From contig NZ_LSAZ01000013.1 in the NCBI RefSeq assembly GCF_001584325.1, forward strand, positions 1 to 64,000: a DNA stretch of 64,000 nt. The letters run 5' to 3'. The translations under genes were made by a program, and so were the position numbers. This DNA is from Bacillus nakamurai (GTDB taxonomy: Bacteria > Bacillota > Bacilli > Bacillales > Bacillaceae). Positions 8,891-18,358 of the stretch are shown here, one piece after another. The notes under the pieces are model-generated. The model was not told where the DNA came from. It made no database searches and was given only the letters and a program-made list of their open reading frames with translations. Position 1 is the first letter of the stretch. Every line of letters begins with the position of its first letter.

Positions 8891-9994
8891 ATGATTGTAT
8901 ATGTAGTCAATATGGGAATTGTTTATATTTGGTCATGGTTTGCCAAAATGTGCGGCGGCCGTGATGAGTCACTTTCGACCGGATATCGGCCGAATCAGCT
9001 TGTCATGCTCGTTCCGCTGGCATCGCTGATTTTTGTCTCCGGTTTACGCTACAGAGTCGGAACGGATTTTCAGACATACGCGCTGATGTACAGGCTAGCG
9101 GGAAACTACAGGAGCATATGGGAGATATTTGGAATCGGCGCCAAAAAAGCCGCTGTTGATCCCGGTTTTACCGCCCTTATTTGGCTCATGAATTTCATAA
9201 CGAAAGATCCGCAAATCATGTATTTTACCGTTGCCGTTGTGACGTGCACCTTTATTTTAAAGGCGCTCGCCGAGTTCGGCCGGCCGTTTGAGCTGAGTGT
9301 GTTTTTGTTTTTAGGCACTTATCATTATTATGCCTCCTTCAACGGCATCAGACAGTATATGGTGGCGGCGGCGCTCTTTTGGGCTGTCCGCTATGTGATC
9401 AGCGGGAGCTGGAAACGCTATTTTTTGATTGTGCTGCTGTGCTCGCTCTTTCATTCCTCGGCGCTGATCATGATTCCGGTTTATTTTATCGTCAGAAGAA
9501 GGGCATGGTCGCCGGCCATTTTCGGGCTGTCGGCTTTGTTTCTCCTCATGACGTTTTTGTATCAGAAATTCATTTCCGTGTTTGTCGTTGTGCTTGAAAA
9601 CAGCTCATACGGCCATTATGAAAAATGGCTGATGACCAATACGAACGGGATGAATGTGGTGAAAATTGCGGTGCTGCTGCTGCCGCTGTTTTTGGCATTC
9701 TGCTATCGTGAAAGGCTCAGAAAGCTGTGGCCGGACATTGATGTAATCGTTAATTTCTGTCTGCTTGGATTGTTATTCGGCCTGCTGGCGACAAAGGATG
9801 TCATCTTTGCCCGGTTTAATATTTATTTCGGTCTGTACCAGATGATCTTGATTCCTTATTTTGTCAGAGTTTTTGATGAAAAATCGAATGCGCTGATTTA
9901 TATCGCCATTATCGTTTGTTATTTTCTCTATAGTTATTTGCTTATGCCGGTAGATTCATCTGTGCTCCCGTACAGAACGATTTTTTCCCGGTAA
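8891..9994 (+). CDS. epsG: EpsG, Wzy-like polysaccharide polymerase
   Basis: EpsG is a 367-residue integral membrane protein with about ten hydrophobic segments spread over its length and few soluble motifs. It belongs to the EpsG/Wzy family ([16 protein letters not shown], with the conserved Arg) that polymerises repeat units on the outer face of the membrane. It starts 3 bp after epsF and has a short spacer to epsH. Confidence 0.9.
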   Translation: MIVYVVNMGIVYIWSWFAKMCGGRDESLSTGYRPNQLVMLVPLASLIFVSGLRYRVGTDFQTYALMYRLAGNYRSIWEIFGIGAKKAAVDPGFTALIWLMNFITKDPQIMYFTVAVVTCTFILKALAEFGRPFELSVFLFLGTYHYYASFNGIRQYMVAAALFWAVRYVISGSWKRYFLIVLLCSLFHSSALIMIPVYFIVRRRAWSPAIFGLSALFLLMTFLYQKFISVFVVVLENSSYGHYEKWLMTNTNGMNVVKIAVLLLPLFLAFCYRERLRKLWPDIDVIVNFCLLGLLFGLLATKDVIFARFNIYFGLYQMILIPYFVRVFDEKSNALIYIAIIVCYFLYSYLLMPVDSSVLPYRTIFSR

Positions 9995-10012
9995 TTTATA
10001 CTGGAGGTTCAT

Positions 10013-11050
10013 ATGGAAACACCCGCGGTCAGTTTGTTAGTTGCTGTGTATAATACGGAAACATATATAGAGCGCTGCTTGGAATCACTGCTCCATCAGT
10101 CGCTTGGCAATATCGAAATCATTCTCGTCAATGACGGGTCCACGGACAAAAGCCCGGATATGATTGAAGTCTATGAAAAACGGGATGAGAGAATCCGCGT
10201 CATTCATCAAAGTAATCAGGGGCTCGGCGCGGTCCGCAACAGGGGCATTGAGGCGGCGAGGGGCGAGTTTATCGCTTTTATTGACGCGGACGACTGGATT
10301 GAGCCTGATTATTGCCTGCGTATGTATGAAAAGGCGAAGGCTGATGAAGCCGAGCTTGTCATTTGTGAATATACGGCCGAGTTTGCCGATACGGGCAAAA
10401 CCGCCGTTTCAACGATCGCTTCGGCGTATCAGGGCCGGCCGAAACAAACGTATGTGAAAGATTTATTCGAGGGGAAAGTCAGCGGGTTTTCGTGGAATAA
10501 GCTGTACAGCAGAGCCATGATTGAAAAACATCAGCTGCGCTTTCCGCTTCGGGATGAGCTGGAGCATGTGGAGGATCAATATTTCAGCCTGCGGGCGCAT
10601 TTTTTCGCACGGACGGTATCGTATGTGGAAGAGCCGCTCTATCACTATAGGATTCATCTGACCTCCATTGTCCAAAGCTATCAGAAAAAGCTGTTTGACT
10701 CAGGTCTCGTTCTTTATCGGCTGAACGAGGCTTTTTTGCGTGAAAACGGCAATTTGCAAGAGTATCAGCAGGAGCTGGATTTCTTCATCGTGCAGCACGG
10801 CACAGTCTGCCTGCTTAATGAATGGAAACGGAATAACGGAGGCCTGCTTGCCGAGAAATGGAGCAATATCAGCCGGATATGCGCTGATCCGGTATTCCGG
10901 CTAAGCCTGTCGAAAACAGGGACTGCGCCGTTTGACGCCAAACGTTCATGCCTCTTGCTTTTGGCGAAGCTGAGGCTTGTTCCGTTTGTCTCGCTGGCGT
11001 CGGCGGTGTATCAAAGAGCAATCGAGTACAAAATGAAAATCAGAGGGTGA
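10013..11050 (+). CDS. epsH: EpsH, glycosyltransferase family 2
   Basis: EpsH is a 345-residue GT-A glycosyltransferase. The N-terminal domain carries VSLLVAVYNTETYIERCLESLL, VNDGSTDKS and the metal-binding FIDADDW motif at about residues 90-95. A TGGAGG site precedes the ATG. In B. subtilis EpsH is required for matrix production and is thought to add GlcNAc-type sugars to the growing lipid-linked unit. Confidence 0.93.
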   Translation: METPAVSLLVAVYNTETYIERCLESLLHQSLGNIEIILVNDGSTDKSPDMIEVYEKRDERIRVIHQSNQGLGAVRNRGIEAARGEFIAFIDADDWIEPDYCLRMYEKAKADEAELVICEYTAEFADTGKTAVSTIASAYQGRPKQTYVKDLFEGKVSGFSWNKLYSRAMIEKHQLRFPLRDELEHVEDQYFSLRAHFFARTVSYVEEPLYHYRIHLTSIVQSYQKKLFDSGLVLYRLNEAFLRENGNLQEYQQELDFFIVQHGTVCLLNEWKRNNGGLLAEKWSNISRICADPVFRLSLSKTGTAPFDAKRSCLLLLAKLRLVPFVSLASAVYQRAIEYKMKIRG

Positions 11051-11054
11051 AGAC

Positions 11055-12131
11055 ATGTCGATACAATCATGGAAAATCAATCTCGCAGAGTGGCTTCTGC
11101 TCAAGGTCAAATACCCGTCCGAGTTTCACTTCGGGGCGGCAAAAGAGAAGCAGGGACAGACAGCCGCACGCAAAAAAATCATTCTGACCCTGCTCCCGTC
11201 CCACGATAATCTCGGCGATCACGCCATCGCTTACGCGAGCAAAACGTTTCTTGAACGGGAGTATCCCGATTTTGACATCATTGAGGTGGATATGAAGGAT
11301 ATATACAGGTCTGCTAAGGCGCTGATCAAAAAGCGCCACCCCGAGGACATGGTGTTTATCATCGGCGGCGGGAATATGGGCGATTTGTACCGTTATGAAG
11401 AATGGACGCGCCGCTTTATCATTAAAACCTTTCATCAGTATAAAATCGTCCAGCTTCCGGCGACGGCTCACTTTTCTGACACAAAAAAAGGGCGGAAGGA
11501 GCTGAAGCGCGCCAAAAAAGTGTACAATGCGCACCCGGAGCTTTTGTTAATGGCGAGGGACGAGACGACGTATCAATGGATGAAGCGCCATTTTCCGGGA
11601 AAAACCGTTCTCAAACAGCCTGACATGGTTTTATATTTAGACAAAAGCGAACAGCATGTTCCGCGCGAAGGAATTTTTCTTTGTTTACGGGAGGACCGCG
11701 AAAGCGCGCTTACCGATGATGAGAGAAATAGGATAAAAGCCGCTTTGACCGAGGAATTCGGGGAGCTGCACTCTTTTACCACGACGGTCGGCCGGAGGGT
11801 CAGCCGCCGTACACGCGAAAAGGAGCTTGAAGCGCTGTGGGATACGCTTAAGGGTTCGGAGGCCGTCGTGACTGACAGGCTCCACGGGATGATTTTTTGT
11901 GCGCTGACAAAAACGCCCTGTGTCGTCATCCGCTCCTTTGACCATAAAGTGATGGAAGGCTATCAATGGCTGAAAAGCATTCCGCACATGACATTCATTG
12001 AGCGGCCCGAGCCCGAAACGGTGGCAGCCGCTGTAAACAGGCTCCTTGCTTCTGAGACAGGGGAAGGCGGTTTTTCGCACAGCGTCTATTTTGAAGGGCT
12101 GAGGGAAAAGATCAGCGGTGATGCCAATTGA
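11055..12131 (+). CDS. epsI: EpsI, polysaccharide pyruvyl transferase
   Basis: EpsI is a 358-residue protein of the polysaccharide pyruvyltransferase family (CsaB/WcaK-like). It has the sequence LPSHDNLGDHAIAYAS near the start and the conserved IIGGGNMGDLY and VTDRLHGMIFC stretches. It is expected to transfer pyruvate from phosphoenolpyruvate to a sugar hydroxyl. EpsO, encoded at the end of the operon, is a second member. The epsJ start overlaps its stop by 4 bp. Confidence 0.92.
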   Translation: MSIQSWKINLAEWLLLKVKYPSEFHFGAAKEKQGQTAARKKIILTLLPSHDNLGDHAIAYASKTFLEREYPDFDIIEVDMKDIYRSAKALIKKRHPEDMVFIIGGGNMGDLYRYEEWTRRFIIKTFHQYKIVQLPATAHFSDTKKGRKELKRAKKVYNAHPELLLMARDETTYQWMKRHFPGKTVLKQPDMVLYLDKSEQHVPREGIFLCLREDRESALTDDERNRIKAALTEEFGELHSFTTTVGRRVSRRTREKELEALWDTLKGSEAVVTDRLHGMIFCALTKTPCVVIRSFDHKVMEGYQWLKSIPHMTFIERPEPETVAAAVNRLLASETGEGGFSHSVYFEGLREKISGDAN

Positions 12132-13162
12132 CCGCCCCGCTTGTGAGCATTATTGTCCCAATGTACAGGACAGAGCCTTTTATCAAAGAATGTGCGGCCT
12201 CTCTTATGAAACAGACGCTTACATCTGTCGAGATCATTTTCGTCAATGACGGTTCGCCGGATGAGTCCGGCCGGATAGCTGAAGAACTGGCGGCTCAAGA
12301 TGCAAGAATTCAAGTGATTCATAAAGAAAACGGAGGACTCAGCTCGGCCCGCAATGCCGGGATCAAAGCTGCACGCGGCCGATACATCGGCTTTGTGGAT
12401 GGTGATGACTATGTGGCCGACACGATGTTCGAACGGCTTTATAAAGAAGCGGAAAAGGGACGGCTTGATATTGCAGGCTGCGGATTTTACAAAGAAACGC
12501 CGTTAAAGGAAAGGACATATGTGCGGCCGCCGCTTCCCGCGGGCCGCGTCTTCACAAAAGCTGATATGACCGATCAGCTGACACGCGCGCACGAATTAAG
12601 ATTCATTTGGTATGTGTGGCGCTATATTTACCGGCGTGACGCATTAAACGGACTTTTATTTGATGAAGACATCCGGTTTGCCGAAGATTCTCCGTTTAAT
12701 CTTGATGCGTTTCGAAAAGCCGCCCGTGTCAAAGTCATTGACGAGGGTTTGTATATCTACCGGGAAAACCCTCAGAGCCTTACAGAAATACCATTTAAGC
12801 CTTATTTAGATGAGCAGCTTCAAAAGCAATACGAGGCGAAAATGGCTTTTTACGAGTCAAACGGACTGACTGAAGCTTGCCGGACAGATATTGATACGTA
12901 TTTGTGCAAGCATCAAATTCCCATGCTTTTGGCCAATGCCTGTGCTTCCCCGCAGCCGTCACATGAAATCACAGACCACATCCGGCGGATCTTATCTTAT
13001 GACATGGTGAAAACCGCTGTCCGTAACACGCCGTGCAGGCATAAACAGCTCCTGACGGGGGAGCGGGTTGTGCTCGGCTTATGCAAAATGCGCCTGCCTA
13101 TTCTCCTGCAAGCGTTCTTTGAACGGAAAACGAAAGAGAAAGGCAGTGCGGAAGGAGCATGA
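12128..13162 (+). CDS. epsJ: EpsJ, glycosyltransferase family 2
   Basis: EpsJ is a 344-residue GT-A glycosyltransferase with VSIIVPMYRTEPFIKECAASLM, VNDGSPDES and the metal-binding GFVDGDDYV motif near residue 90. The start is TTG at 12128, which overlaps the epsI stop (TTGA), a layout typical of this operon. Sequence is close to B. subtilis EpsJ throughout. It acts on the cytoplasmic face during repeat-unit synthesis. Confidence 0.92.
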   Translation: MTAPLVSIIVPMYRTEPFIKECAASLMKQTLTSVEIIFVNDGSPDESGRIAEELAAQDARIQVIHKENGGLSSARNAGIKAARGRYIGFVDGDDYVADTMFERLYKEAEKGRLDIAGCGFYKETPLKERTYVRPPLPAGRVFTKADMTDQLTRAHELRFIWYVWRYIYRRDALNGLLFDEDIRFAEDSPFNLDAFRKAARVKVIDEGLYIYRENPQSLTEIPFKPYLDEQLQKQYEAKMAFYESNGLTEACRTDIDTYLCKHQIPMLLANACASPQPSHEITDHIRRILSYDMVKTAVRNTPCRHKQLLTGERVVLGLCKMRLPILLQAFFERKTKEKGSAEGA

Positions 13163-14676
13163 AATTCGCCATTAATTTCGGCACCAATGTGACGGCGTTT
13201 TTACTATCGGTCTTTTTATCAGTCTGGATGACACCTTTTATTGTGAAAACATTGGGCGTAGAGGCTTTTGGATTTGTTCATCTGACGCAAAATATCATTA
13301 ATTATTTCTCCATTATCACCGTTGCGCTCAGCTCGGTCGTTGTGAGGTTTTTTACTGTCGCTGCCCACAGGGGGAACAAGGAAGAGGCCAATGCGTATGT
13401 AAGCAATTATTTAGCCGCGTCTGTCATTATATCGTTATTGCTCGCTGTGCCGCTCGCCGGGACGGCTTTTTTTATTGACCGGGTGATGAATGTGCCGGAA
13501 GAGCTTCTGTCGGATGTGCGTCTGTCCATTTTGATCGGCAGCGTGCTGTTTATGCTGACGTTTTTTATGGCGGGATTCGCGACTGGTCCGTTTTTTGCCA
13601 ACCGTCTTTATATCTCAAGCTCCATTCAGGCCGTGCAAATGCTGGTCAGGGTGCTGTGTGTGCTGTTTTTGTTTACTTGTTTTACGCCGAAGATTTGGCA
13701 GATTCAGCTTTCGGCCTTAGCGGGAGCTGCTTGTGCTGCGATACTGTCTTTTTTCTTTTTTAAAAAGCTGATTCCGTGGTTTTCGTTTACACGTAAAAAT
13801 TTGTCGTTTCAAACGAGCAAGGTGCTGTTTCAGGCGGGGGCGTGGAGCTCGGTCAATCAGATCGGCGTGCTGCTGTTTTTGCAGATTGACTTAATGACCG
13901 CGAATCTTGTGCTGGGGCCGTCTGAGGCCGGGATATATGCGGCGATTATTCAGTTTCCTCTCCTGCTCAGAAGCTTGGCGGGGACTCTTGCTTCCTTGTT
14001 TGCGCCGATTTTGACATCGTACTATTCAAAAGGCGATATGGATGGTCTGATGACGTACGCCAATCAGGCCGTGCGGATGAACGGGCTTCTCCTCGCGCTT
14101 CCTGCAGCTTTGTTAGGGGGGCTTGCTGAACCGTTTCTTGCGATTTGGCTCGGCCCGTCGTTTGTGCAGACCGCGCCGCTCTTATATATTCACGCCGCGT
14201 ATTTGGCGGTCAGCCTGTCGGTCATGCCGCTATTTTACGTATGGACGGCTTTTAATAAACAAAAAACGCCCGCAATCGTCACGTTATGTTTAGGCGGGCT
14301 GAACGTCATCTTGGCCGTTGTCCTCAGCGGGCCGGCCCATCTTGATTTATACGGCATCACCATTGCCGGGGCCATTGCCCTCGTTCTTAAAAATGTCGTC
14401 TTTACGCCGCTTTACGTATCGCATATTACAGGCTTTAAAAAACATGTGTTTTATAAAGGCATGTTCGGCCCGATTGCGGCCGCTGTATTTGCCTGGGCGG
14501 TCTGCTGGGCGATTCGGCTGTTTTATCCGGTTGACAGCTGGGCCGGGCTCATTGCCGCGGCGCTTGCCGTATGTATAGGCTATGCGGTATTTGCCTTTTT
14601 CTTTGTTTGTACGAAAGAAGAAAGGCGGCTTGCTTTTAAGCAATTCAGAAAAGGGAAAGGAGCTGTTCAGATTTGA
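13159..14676 (+). CDS. epsK: EpsK, Wzx-type lipid-linked oligosaccharide flippase
   Basis: EpsK is a 505-residue multi-pass membrane protein of the MATE/MOP superfamily (RfbX/polysaccharide transport type), with about twelve to fourteen hydrophobic helices from residue ~10 to the end and very few charged stretches. It should flip the lipid-linked repeat unit across the membrane for polymerisation by EpsG. The ATG overlaps the epsJ stop by 4 bp, with GGAAGGAG directly upstream. Confidence 0.92.
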   Translation: MKFAINFGTNVTAFLLSVFLSVWMTPFIVKTLGVEAFGFVHLTQNIINYFSIITVALSSVVVRFFTVAAHRGNKEEANAYVSNYLAASVIISLLLAVPLAGTAFFIDRVMNVPEELLSDVRLSILIGSVLFMLTFFMAGFATGPFFANRLYISSSIQAVQMLVRVLCVLFLFTCFTPKIWQIQLSALAGAACAAILSFFFFKKLIPWFSFTRKNLSFQTSKVLFQAGAWSSVNQIGVLLFLQIDLMTANLVLGPSEAGIYAAIIQFPLLLRSLAGTLASLFAPILTSYYSKGDMDGLMTYANQAVRMNGLLLALPAALLGGLAEPFLAIWLGPSFVQTAPLLYIHAAYLAVSLSVMPLFYVWTAFNKQKTPAIVTLCLGGLNVILAVVLSGPAHLDLYGITIAGAIALVLKNVVFTPLYVSHITGFKKHVFYKGMFGPIAAAVFAWAVCWAIRLFYPVDSWAGLIAAALAVCIGYAVFAFFFVCTKEERRLAFKQFRKGKGAVQI

Positions 14677-15281
14677 TGGCGAAACGCTTATTTGATACGG
14701 CTGCGGCCATTCTTTTATTGTGCGTCGCAAGTGTTATTCTCCTCTTCGCCATGGCTGCCGTCAGATGCAATATCGGTTCACCGGTGTTTTTTAAACAGAC
14801 GAGGCCCGGACTTCACGGGCGCCCGTTTACCTTATATAAGCTCAGAACGATGACGGATGAGCGTGATGAAAACGGCGTGCTGCTGCCGGATCATCTTCGG
14901 CTGACCAAAACGGGGCAGCTGATCAGAAAGCTGAGCATTGATGAGCTTCCGCAACTTATTAATGTCATAAAAGGAGATCTCAGCCTTGTCGGCCCTCGTC
15001 CTTTGCTGATGGACTATTTGCCGCTTTACACAAAAACGCAGGCGAGGCGCCACGAGGTGAAGCCGGGCATTACGGGATGGGCGCAGATCAACGGAAGAAA
15101 CGCCATCTCATGGGAAGAAAAATTCAAGCTCGATGTTTGGTATGTCGACAACCGCTCTTTCTTTCTCGATCTGAAAATTCTGCTGTTAACGGTCCGAAAA
15201 GTCCTTGTTTCAGAGGGCATACACGAGGCCAACCATGTGACGGCGAAGCGTTTTACGGGCAGCGGGGATATCTCCTCATGA
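14676..15281 (+). CDS. epsL: EpsL, initiating undecaprenyl-phosphate sugar phosphotransferase
   Basis: EpsL is a 201-residue monotopic phosphoglycosyl transferase (bacterial sugar transferase family). One N-terminal membrane helix (residues ~8-30) is followed by the catalytic region with RPGLHGRPFTLYKLRTM, LSIDELPQL and GPRPLL. It starts Eps synthesis by loading the first sugar phosphate, probably a bacillosamine-type sugar made by EpsC/N/M, onto undecaprenyl phosphate. ATG at 14676 overlaps the epsK stop; an in-frame TTG three bases earlier is the other possible start. Confidence 0.93.
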   Translation: MAKRLFDTAAAILLLCVASVILLFAMAAVRCNIGSPVFFKQTRPGLHGRPFTLYKLRTMTDERDENGVLLPDHLRLTKTGQLIRKLSIDELPQLINVIKGDLSLVGPRPLLMDYLPLYTKTQARRHEVKPGITGWAQINGRNAISWEEKFKLDVWYVDNRSFFLDLKILLLTVRKVLVSEGIHEANHVTAKRFTGSGDISS

Positions 15282-15916
15282 AACAGGTGGGGCTGATCGG
15301 AAACGGCGGACACGGCAAAGTAGTAAAAGAGATTGTGAATGCCCGCTCTGATATGCAGCTTGCGGGCATATTTGACGACAGCTTCAGCGGCTTTGCCGGC
15401 CGGGAAGGCTTGTATACAGGCCGCCCGGACGACATACACCTCTTGCGGAAACTCATTCCCGATGTCGTCTTTGTCATAAGCGTCGGAGATAACGGCGTAA
15501 GAAAACAGCTCGCTGAACGGCTTGGGCTGCGGCATGAGGATTGCACCTCCCTCATTCACCCGGCAGCAATCGTCAGCGAAACGGCCGCCATCGGAAGCGG
15601 AACGGTCATCATGGCGGGAGCCGTCATTCAGGCTGACGCAAACATTGGCGCACATTGCATTATCAATACAGGCGCAATCGCGGAGCACGACAATTCAATC
15701 GGAGATTACGTCCATCTTTCACCGCGCGCCGCACTTGCGGGAGGCGTAAAGGTTCGGGAAGGAGCGCATATCGGAATCGGCGCATCAGTCATTCCGCAAA
15801 TAGAAATCGGCCGCTGGAGCGTCATCGGCGCAGGGGCGGCCGTGATCAGCCCGATTCCCGATGATGTGACGGCCGTCGGTGTTCCGGCCCGTGTCATCTC
15901 CTCTATTCACACATAA
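15278..15916 (+). CDS. epsM: EpsM, sugar O/N-acetyltransferase with hexapeptide repeats
   Basis: EpsM is a 212-residue enzyme of the PglD/NeuD type. An N-terminal Rossmann-like PglD domain (LIGNGGHGKVVKEIV) precedes a left-handed beta-helix with hexapeptide repeats (IGSGTVIMAGAVIQADANIG and further repeats) that binds acetyl-CoA. It likely acetylates the 4-amino sugar made by EpsC and EpsN, completing a bacillosamine-like precursor. The start ATG overlaps the epsL stop by 4 bp, so the longer upstream open frame is not used. Confidence 0.91.
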   Translation: MKQVGLIGNGGHGKVVKEIVNARSDMQLAGIFDDSFSGFAGREGLYTGRPDDIHLLRKLIPDVVFVISVGDNGVRKQLAERLGLRHEDCTSLIHPAAIVSETAAIGSGTVIMAGAVIQADANIGAHCIINTGAIAEHDNSIGDYVHLSPRAALAGGVKVREGAHIGIGASVIPQIEIGRWSVIGAGAAVISPIPDDVTAVGVPARVISSIHT

Positions 15917-15930
15917 AAAAGGATGATTCC

Positions 15931-17103
15931 ATGCAAACAAACAACCGAATTTATTTATCTCCGCCTCATATGAGCGGGAAAGAACAAGAGTACATCGCTG
16001 AAGCCTTCCGCTCTAATTGGATTGCGCCGCTCGGTCCGCTCGTCAACACATTCGAAAAACGGCTGGCGGATTATGCGGGCGTTAAAGGTGCGGCGGCTGT
16101 CAGCTCGGGAACGGCGGCGATCCACCTTGCCCTGCGGCTTGCGGGCGTTACAAAAGGAGACACTGTGTTTTGCTCCTCCTTTACTTTTGTCGCCACCGCG
16201 AATCCGATTTTATATGAGCAGGCGGAGCCCGTTTTTATTGACTCAGAATGGGAGACGTGGAATATGTCGCCGGATGCGCTGGAACGGGCGCTGCAGGATG
16301 CGAAGCGGCGCGGCATACTGCCGAAAGCGGTCATTGCCGTCAACCTTTACGGCCAAAGCGCGAAAATGGATGAATTGCTGAGCCTTTGCGATGCATACGG
16401 CGTTTGTCTCATTGAAGATGCGGCTGAATCGCTGGGATCGGTATACAAAGGCAGGCAGAGCGGCACGTTCGGCCATTTCGGCATTTATTCATTTAACGGC
16501 AACAAAATCATTACGACATCAGGGGGAGGCATGCTCGTTTCAAACGACGAAGCTTCCATTGAAAAAGCGAGGTTTCTTGCATCACAGGCCCGGGATGCGG
16601 CCGTTCATTACCAGCACAGCCAGATCGGATATAACTACAGGCTCAGCAATATTCTCGCAGGCGTGGGGATTTCTCAGCTGGAAGTGCTGGAAGAGCGCGT
16701 TCAGGCGAGGAGAAAGGTGTTTGACCGGTATAAGGAAGCATTAGAAAGGTTTCCGGGCATCCGCATGATGCCGGAGCTTGAAGGAACGGCATCCAACCGC
16801 TGGCTGACCGCCCTGACGCTTGACAACGGCGTGACGCCGAATGACGCCATCGCCTGCCTTGCTGAACAAAATATAGAAGCCAGGCCGCTTTGGAAGCCTC
16901 TGCATACACAGCCGTTATTCTCATCATCTTTGTTTTATCCTCACAGCGATCAGGAACGGGTCTGCGAAAATCTTTTCAGCCGCGGGATCTGTCTGCCGTC
17001 AGGCTCAAATCTGTCTGAAGCGGATCAAAACCGCGTGATTGCTGCACTTGTGCATCTGTTTGAATCGAAAGGGGCGACATCATGGACAGCCAGCATGTCA
17101 TGA
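15931..17103 (+). CDS. epsN: EpsN, PLP-dependent UDP-4-keto-sugar aminotransferase
   Basis: EpsN is a 390-residue DegT/DnrJ/EryC1/StrS-family aminotransferase. Visible motifs are SSGTAAIHLALRLAG, EDAAESLGSVYKG and the PLP-lysine site SFNGNKIIT with Lys192. It converts the 4-keto product of EpsC to the 4-amino sugar. The start ATG follows AAAAGGATG at short spacing after epsM. The C-terminal end overlaps epsO by 22 bp. Confidence 0.93.
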   Translation: MQTNNRIYLSPPHMSGKEQEYIAEAFRSNWIAPLGPLVNTFEKRLADYAGVKGAAAVSSGTAAIHLALRLAGVTKGDTVFCSSFTFVATANPILYEQAEPVFIDSEWETWNMSPDALERALQDAKRRGILPKAVIAVNLYGQSAKMDELLSLCDAYGVCLIEDAAESLGSVYKGRQSGTFGHFGIYSFNGNKIITTSGGGMLVSNDEASIEKARFLASQARDAAVHYQHSQIGYNYRLSNILAGVGISQLEVLEERVQARRKVFDRYKEALERFPGIRMMPELEGTASNRWLTALTLDNGVTPNDAIACLAEQNIEARPLWKPLHTQPLFSSSLFYPHSDQERVCENLFSRGICLPSGSNLSEADQNRVIAALVHLFESKGATSWTASMS

Positions 17104-18053
17104 CCGGTTTAAAAGAAACGCTGACGGGTCTCCTCAGCGTCATACCGCCGCAATCTGAGATCATTTACGCCGACTATCCCCTATACGGAAATGTAGGGGA
17201 TTTATTTATTATGAAAGGGACGGAGGCTTTTTTCAAAGCGCACGGCATCCGCGTGAAAAAGCGCTGGAATCCGGACAATTTTCCATTCGGCCGGCGGGTT
17301 GGGCGGAACGCTGTCATTGTCTGTCAGGGAGGCGGTAATTTCGGAGATCTCTATCCGTATTATCAGGCCTTCAGGGAAAAAATCGTCAAAGCCTTTCCTG
17401 AAAACAGGATCGTCATTCTGCCGCAATCCATTTATTTTCGGGATGAAAAACAGCGGCGCCGGACAGCGGCGCTTTTCTCTGAACACAGGGATCTGCACCT
17501 TTTCACAAGGGATAATGTATCTTATGAAACGGCGAAACGTTATTTTTCGGCTAACCATATTGGGCTTATGCCCGACATGGCCCATCAGCTGTTTCCGATT
17601 ATCCCGAAATCCGCTGCTTCTTGCGGGAAGCTGCATTTTATCCGCATGGACGGCGAGGCTAATCCGGATCTGCAAATAGTTGATCCGGTCCAAAGCTATG
17701 ACTGGAAGCACGTACTGTCAGCCGCCGACCGCCGGGGAATCGCTTTTCTCCAAACGGTGAATGTCCTGAATAAAAAAGCGGGAAATCCGCTGCCGATGGC
17801 GCTCATATGGGGAAAATATTCAGATTACCTAGTGAAAAAGGCGATCCGATTTTTCAGCCGTTATGAAGCGGTCGAAACGTCAAGGCTTCACGGCCACATC
17901 CTTTCCTCGCTGCTTGGAAAGAAAAATACCGTCATTGACAATTCGTACGGAAAAAACGCCAACTATTATCACACCTGGATGAAAGAAGCGCCGAACACCC
18001 GGCTCATCCGGGAAACCCCCGAAACGAAGGAAAACCTTCCTGCTCTGACATGA
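17082..18053 (+). CDS. epsO: EpsO, polysaccharide pyruvyl transferase
   Basis: EpsO is a 323-residue pyruvyltransferase-family protein, paralogous to EpsI, and the last gene of the operon. Conserved stretches are YADYPLYGNVGDLFIMKG, VCQGGGNFGDLYPYY and ETSRLHGHILSSLLG. The ATG lies inside the epsN 3' end behind AAAGGGG. The reading frame runs into the bidirectional terminator shared with yvfG. Confidence 0.92.
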   Translation: MDSQHVMTGLKETLTGLLSVIPPQSEIIYADYPLYGNVGDLFIMKGTEAFFKAHGIRVKKRWNPDNFPFGRRVGRNAVIVCQGGGNFGDLYPYYQAFREKIVKAFPENRIVILPQSIYFRDEKQRRRTAALFSEHRDLHLFTRDNVSYETAKRYFSANHIGLMPDMAHQLFPIIPKSAASCGKLHFIRMDGEANPDLQIVDPVQSYDWKHVLSAADRRGIAFLQTVNVLNKKAGNPLPMALIWGKYSDYLVKKAIRFFSRYEAVETSRLHGHILSSLLGKKNTVIDNSYGKNANYYHTWMKEAPNTRLIRETPETKENLPALT

Positions 18054-18065
18054 GCGGAAGGTTTT
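18031..18065. terminator. bidirectional terminator between epsO and yvfG
   Basis: The inverted repeat AAAACCTTCC-T-GCTC / GAGC-GGAAGGTTTT overlaps the last codons of epsO and is followed by TTATTTTG. It ends the eps operon and, on the other strand, yvfG. Confidence 0.82.
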
Positions 18066-18282
18066 ATTTTGTTTCTCCCCGTTTGACTTTGTTATAAGCT
18101 TCGTCCAAATGCTGGATTCTTTTGAGCACAACCGCGTTTTTCGTCAGCTGATCCTGTACAAGGGTTGAAACGACGGAGCGGTAATAGCTGTTCATCGCAT
18201 GAATTCGGTCTTCATTGGGATTCATTTCAATATGCTGTGTAAAGTTCTCAATAAAATAAGGAACGGAAAAAAGTTCTGACAT
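18064..18282 (-). CDS. yvfG: YvfG, small conserved protein of unknown function
   Basis: YvfG is a 72-residue charged, mostly helical protein with no signal peptide or membrane segment. It is nearly identical to B. subtilis YvfG, and its position between epsO and sigL is conserved. AAAGGAG is appropriately placed upstream of the ATG. It is divergent from sigL across about 75 bp. No function can be assigned from sequence. Confidence 0.88.
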   Translation of the reverse strand: MSELFSVPYFIENFTQHIEMNPNEDRIHAMNSYYRSVVSTLVQDQLTKNAVVLKRIQHLDEAYNKVKRGETK

Positions 18283-18358
18283 TTATAAAGCACTCCTTTT
18301 AATAAATATATACGGTATGAAGCCAATCATGTACAATGAAAAAAGGGGAGTGAGCATG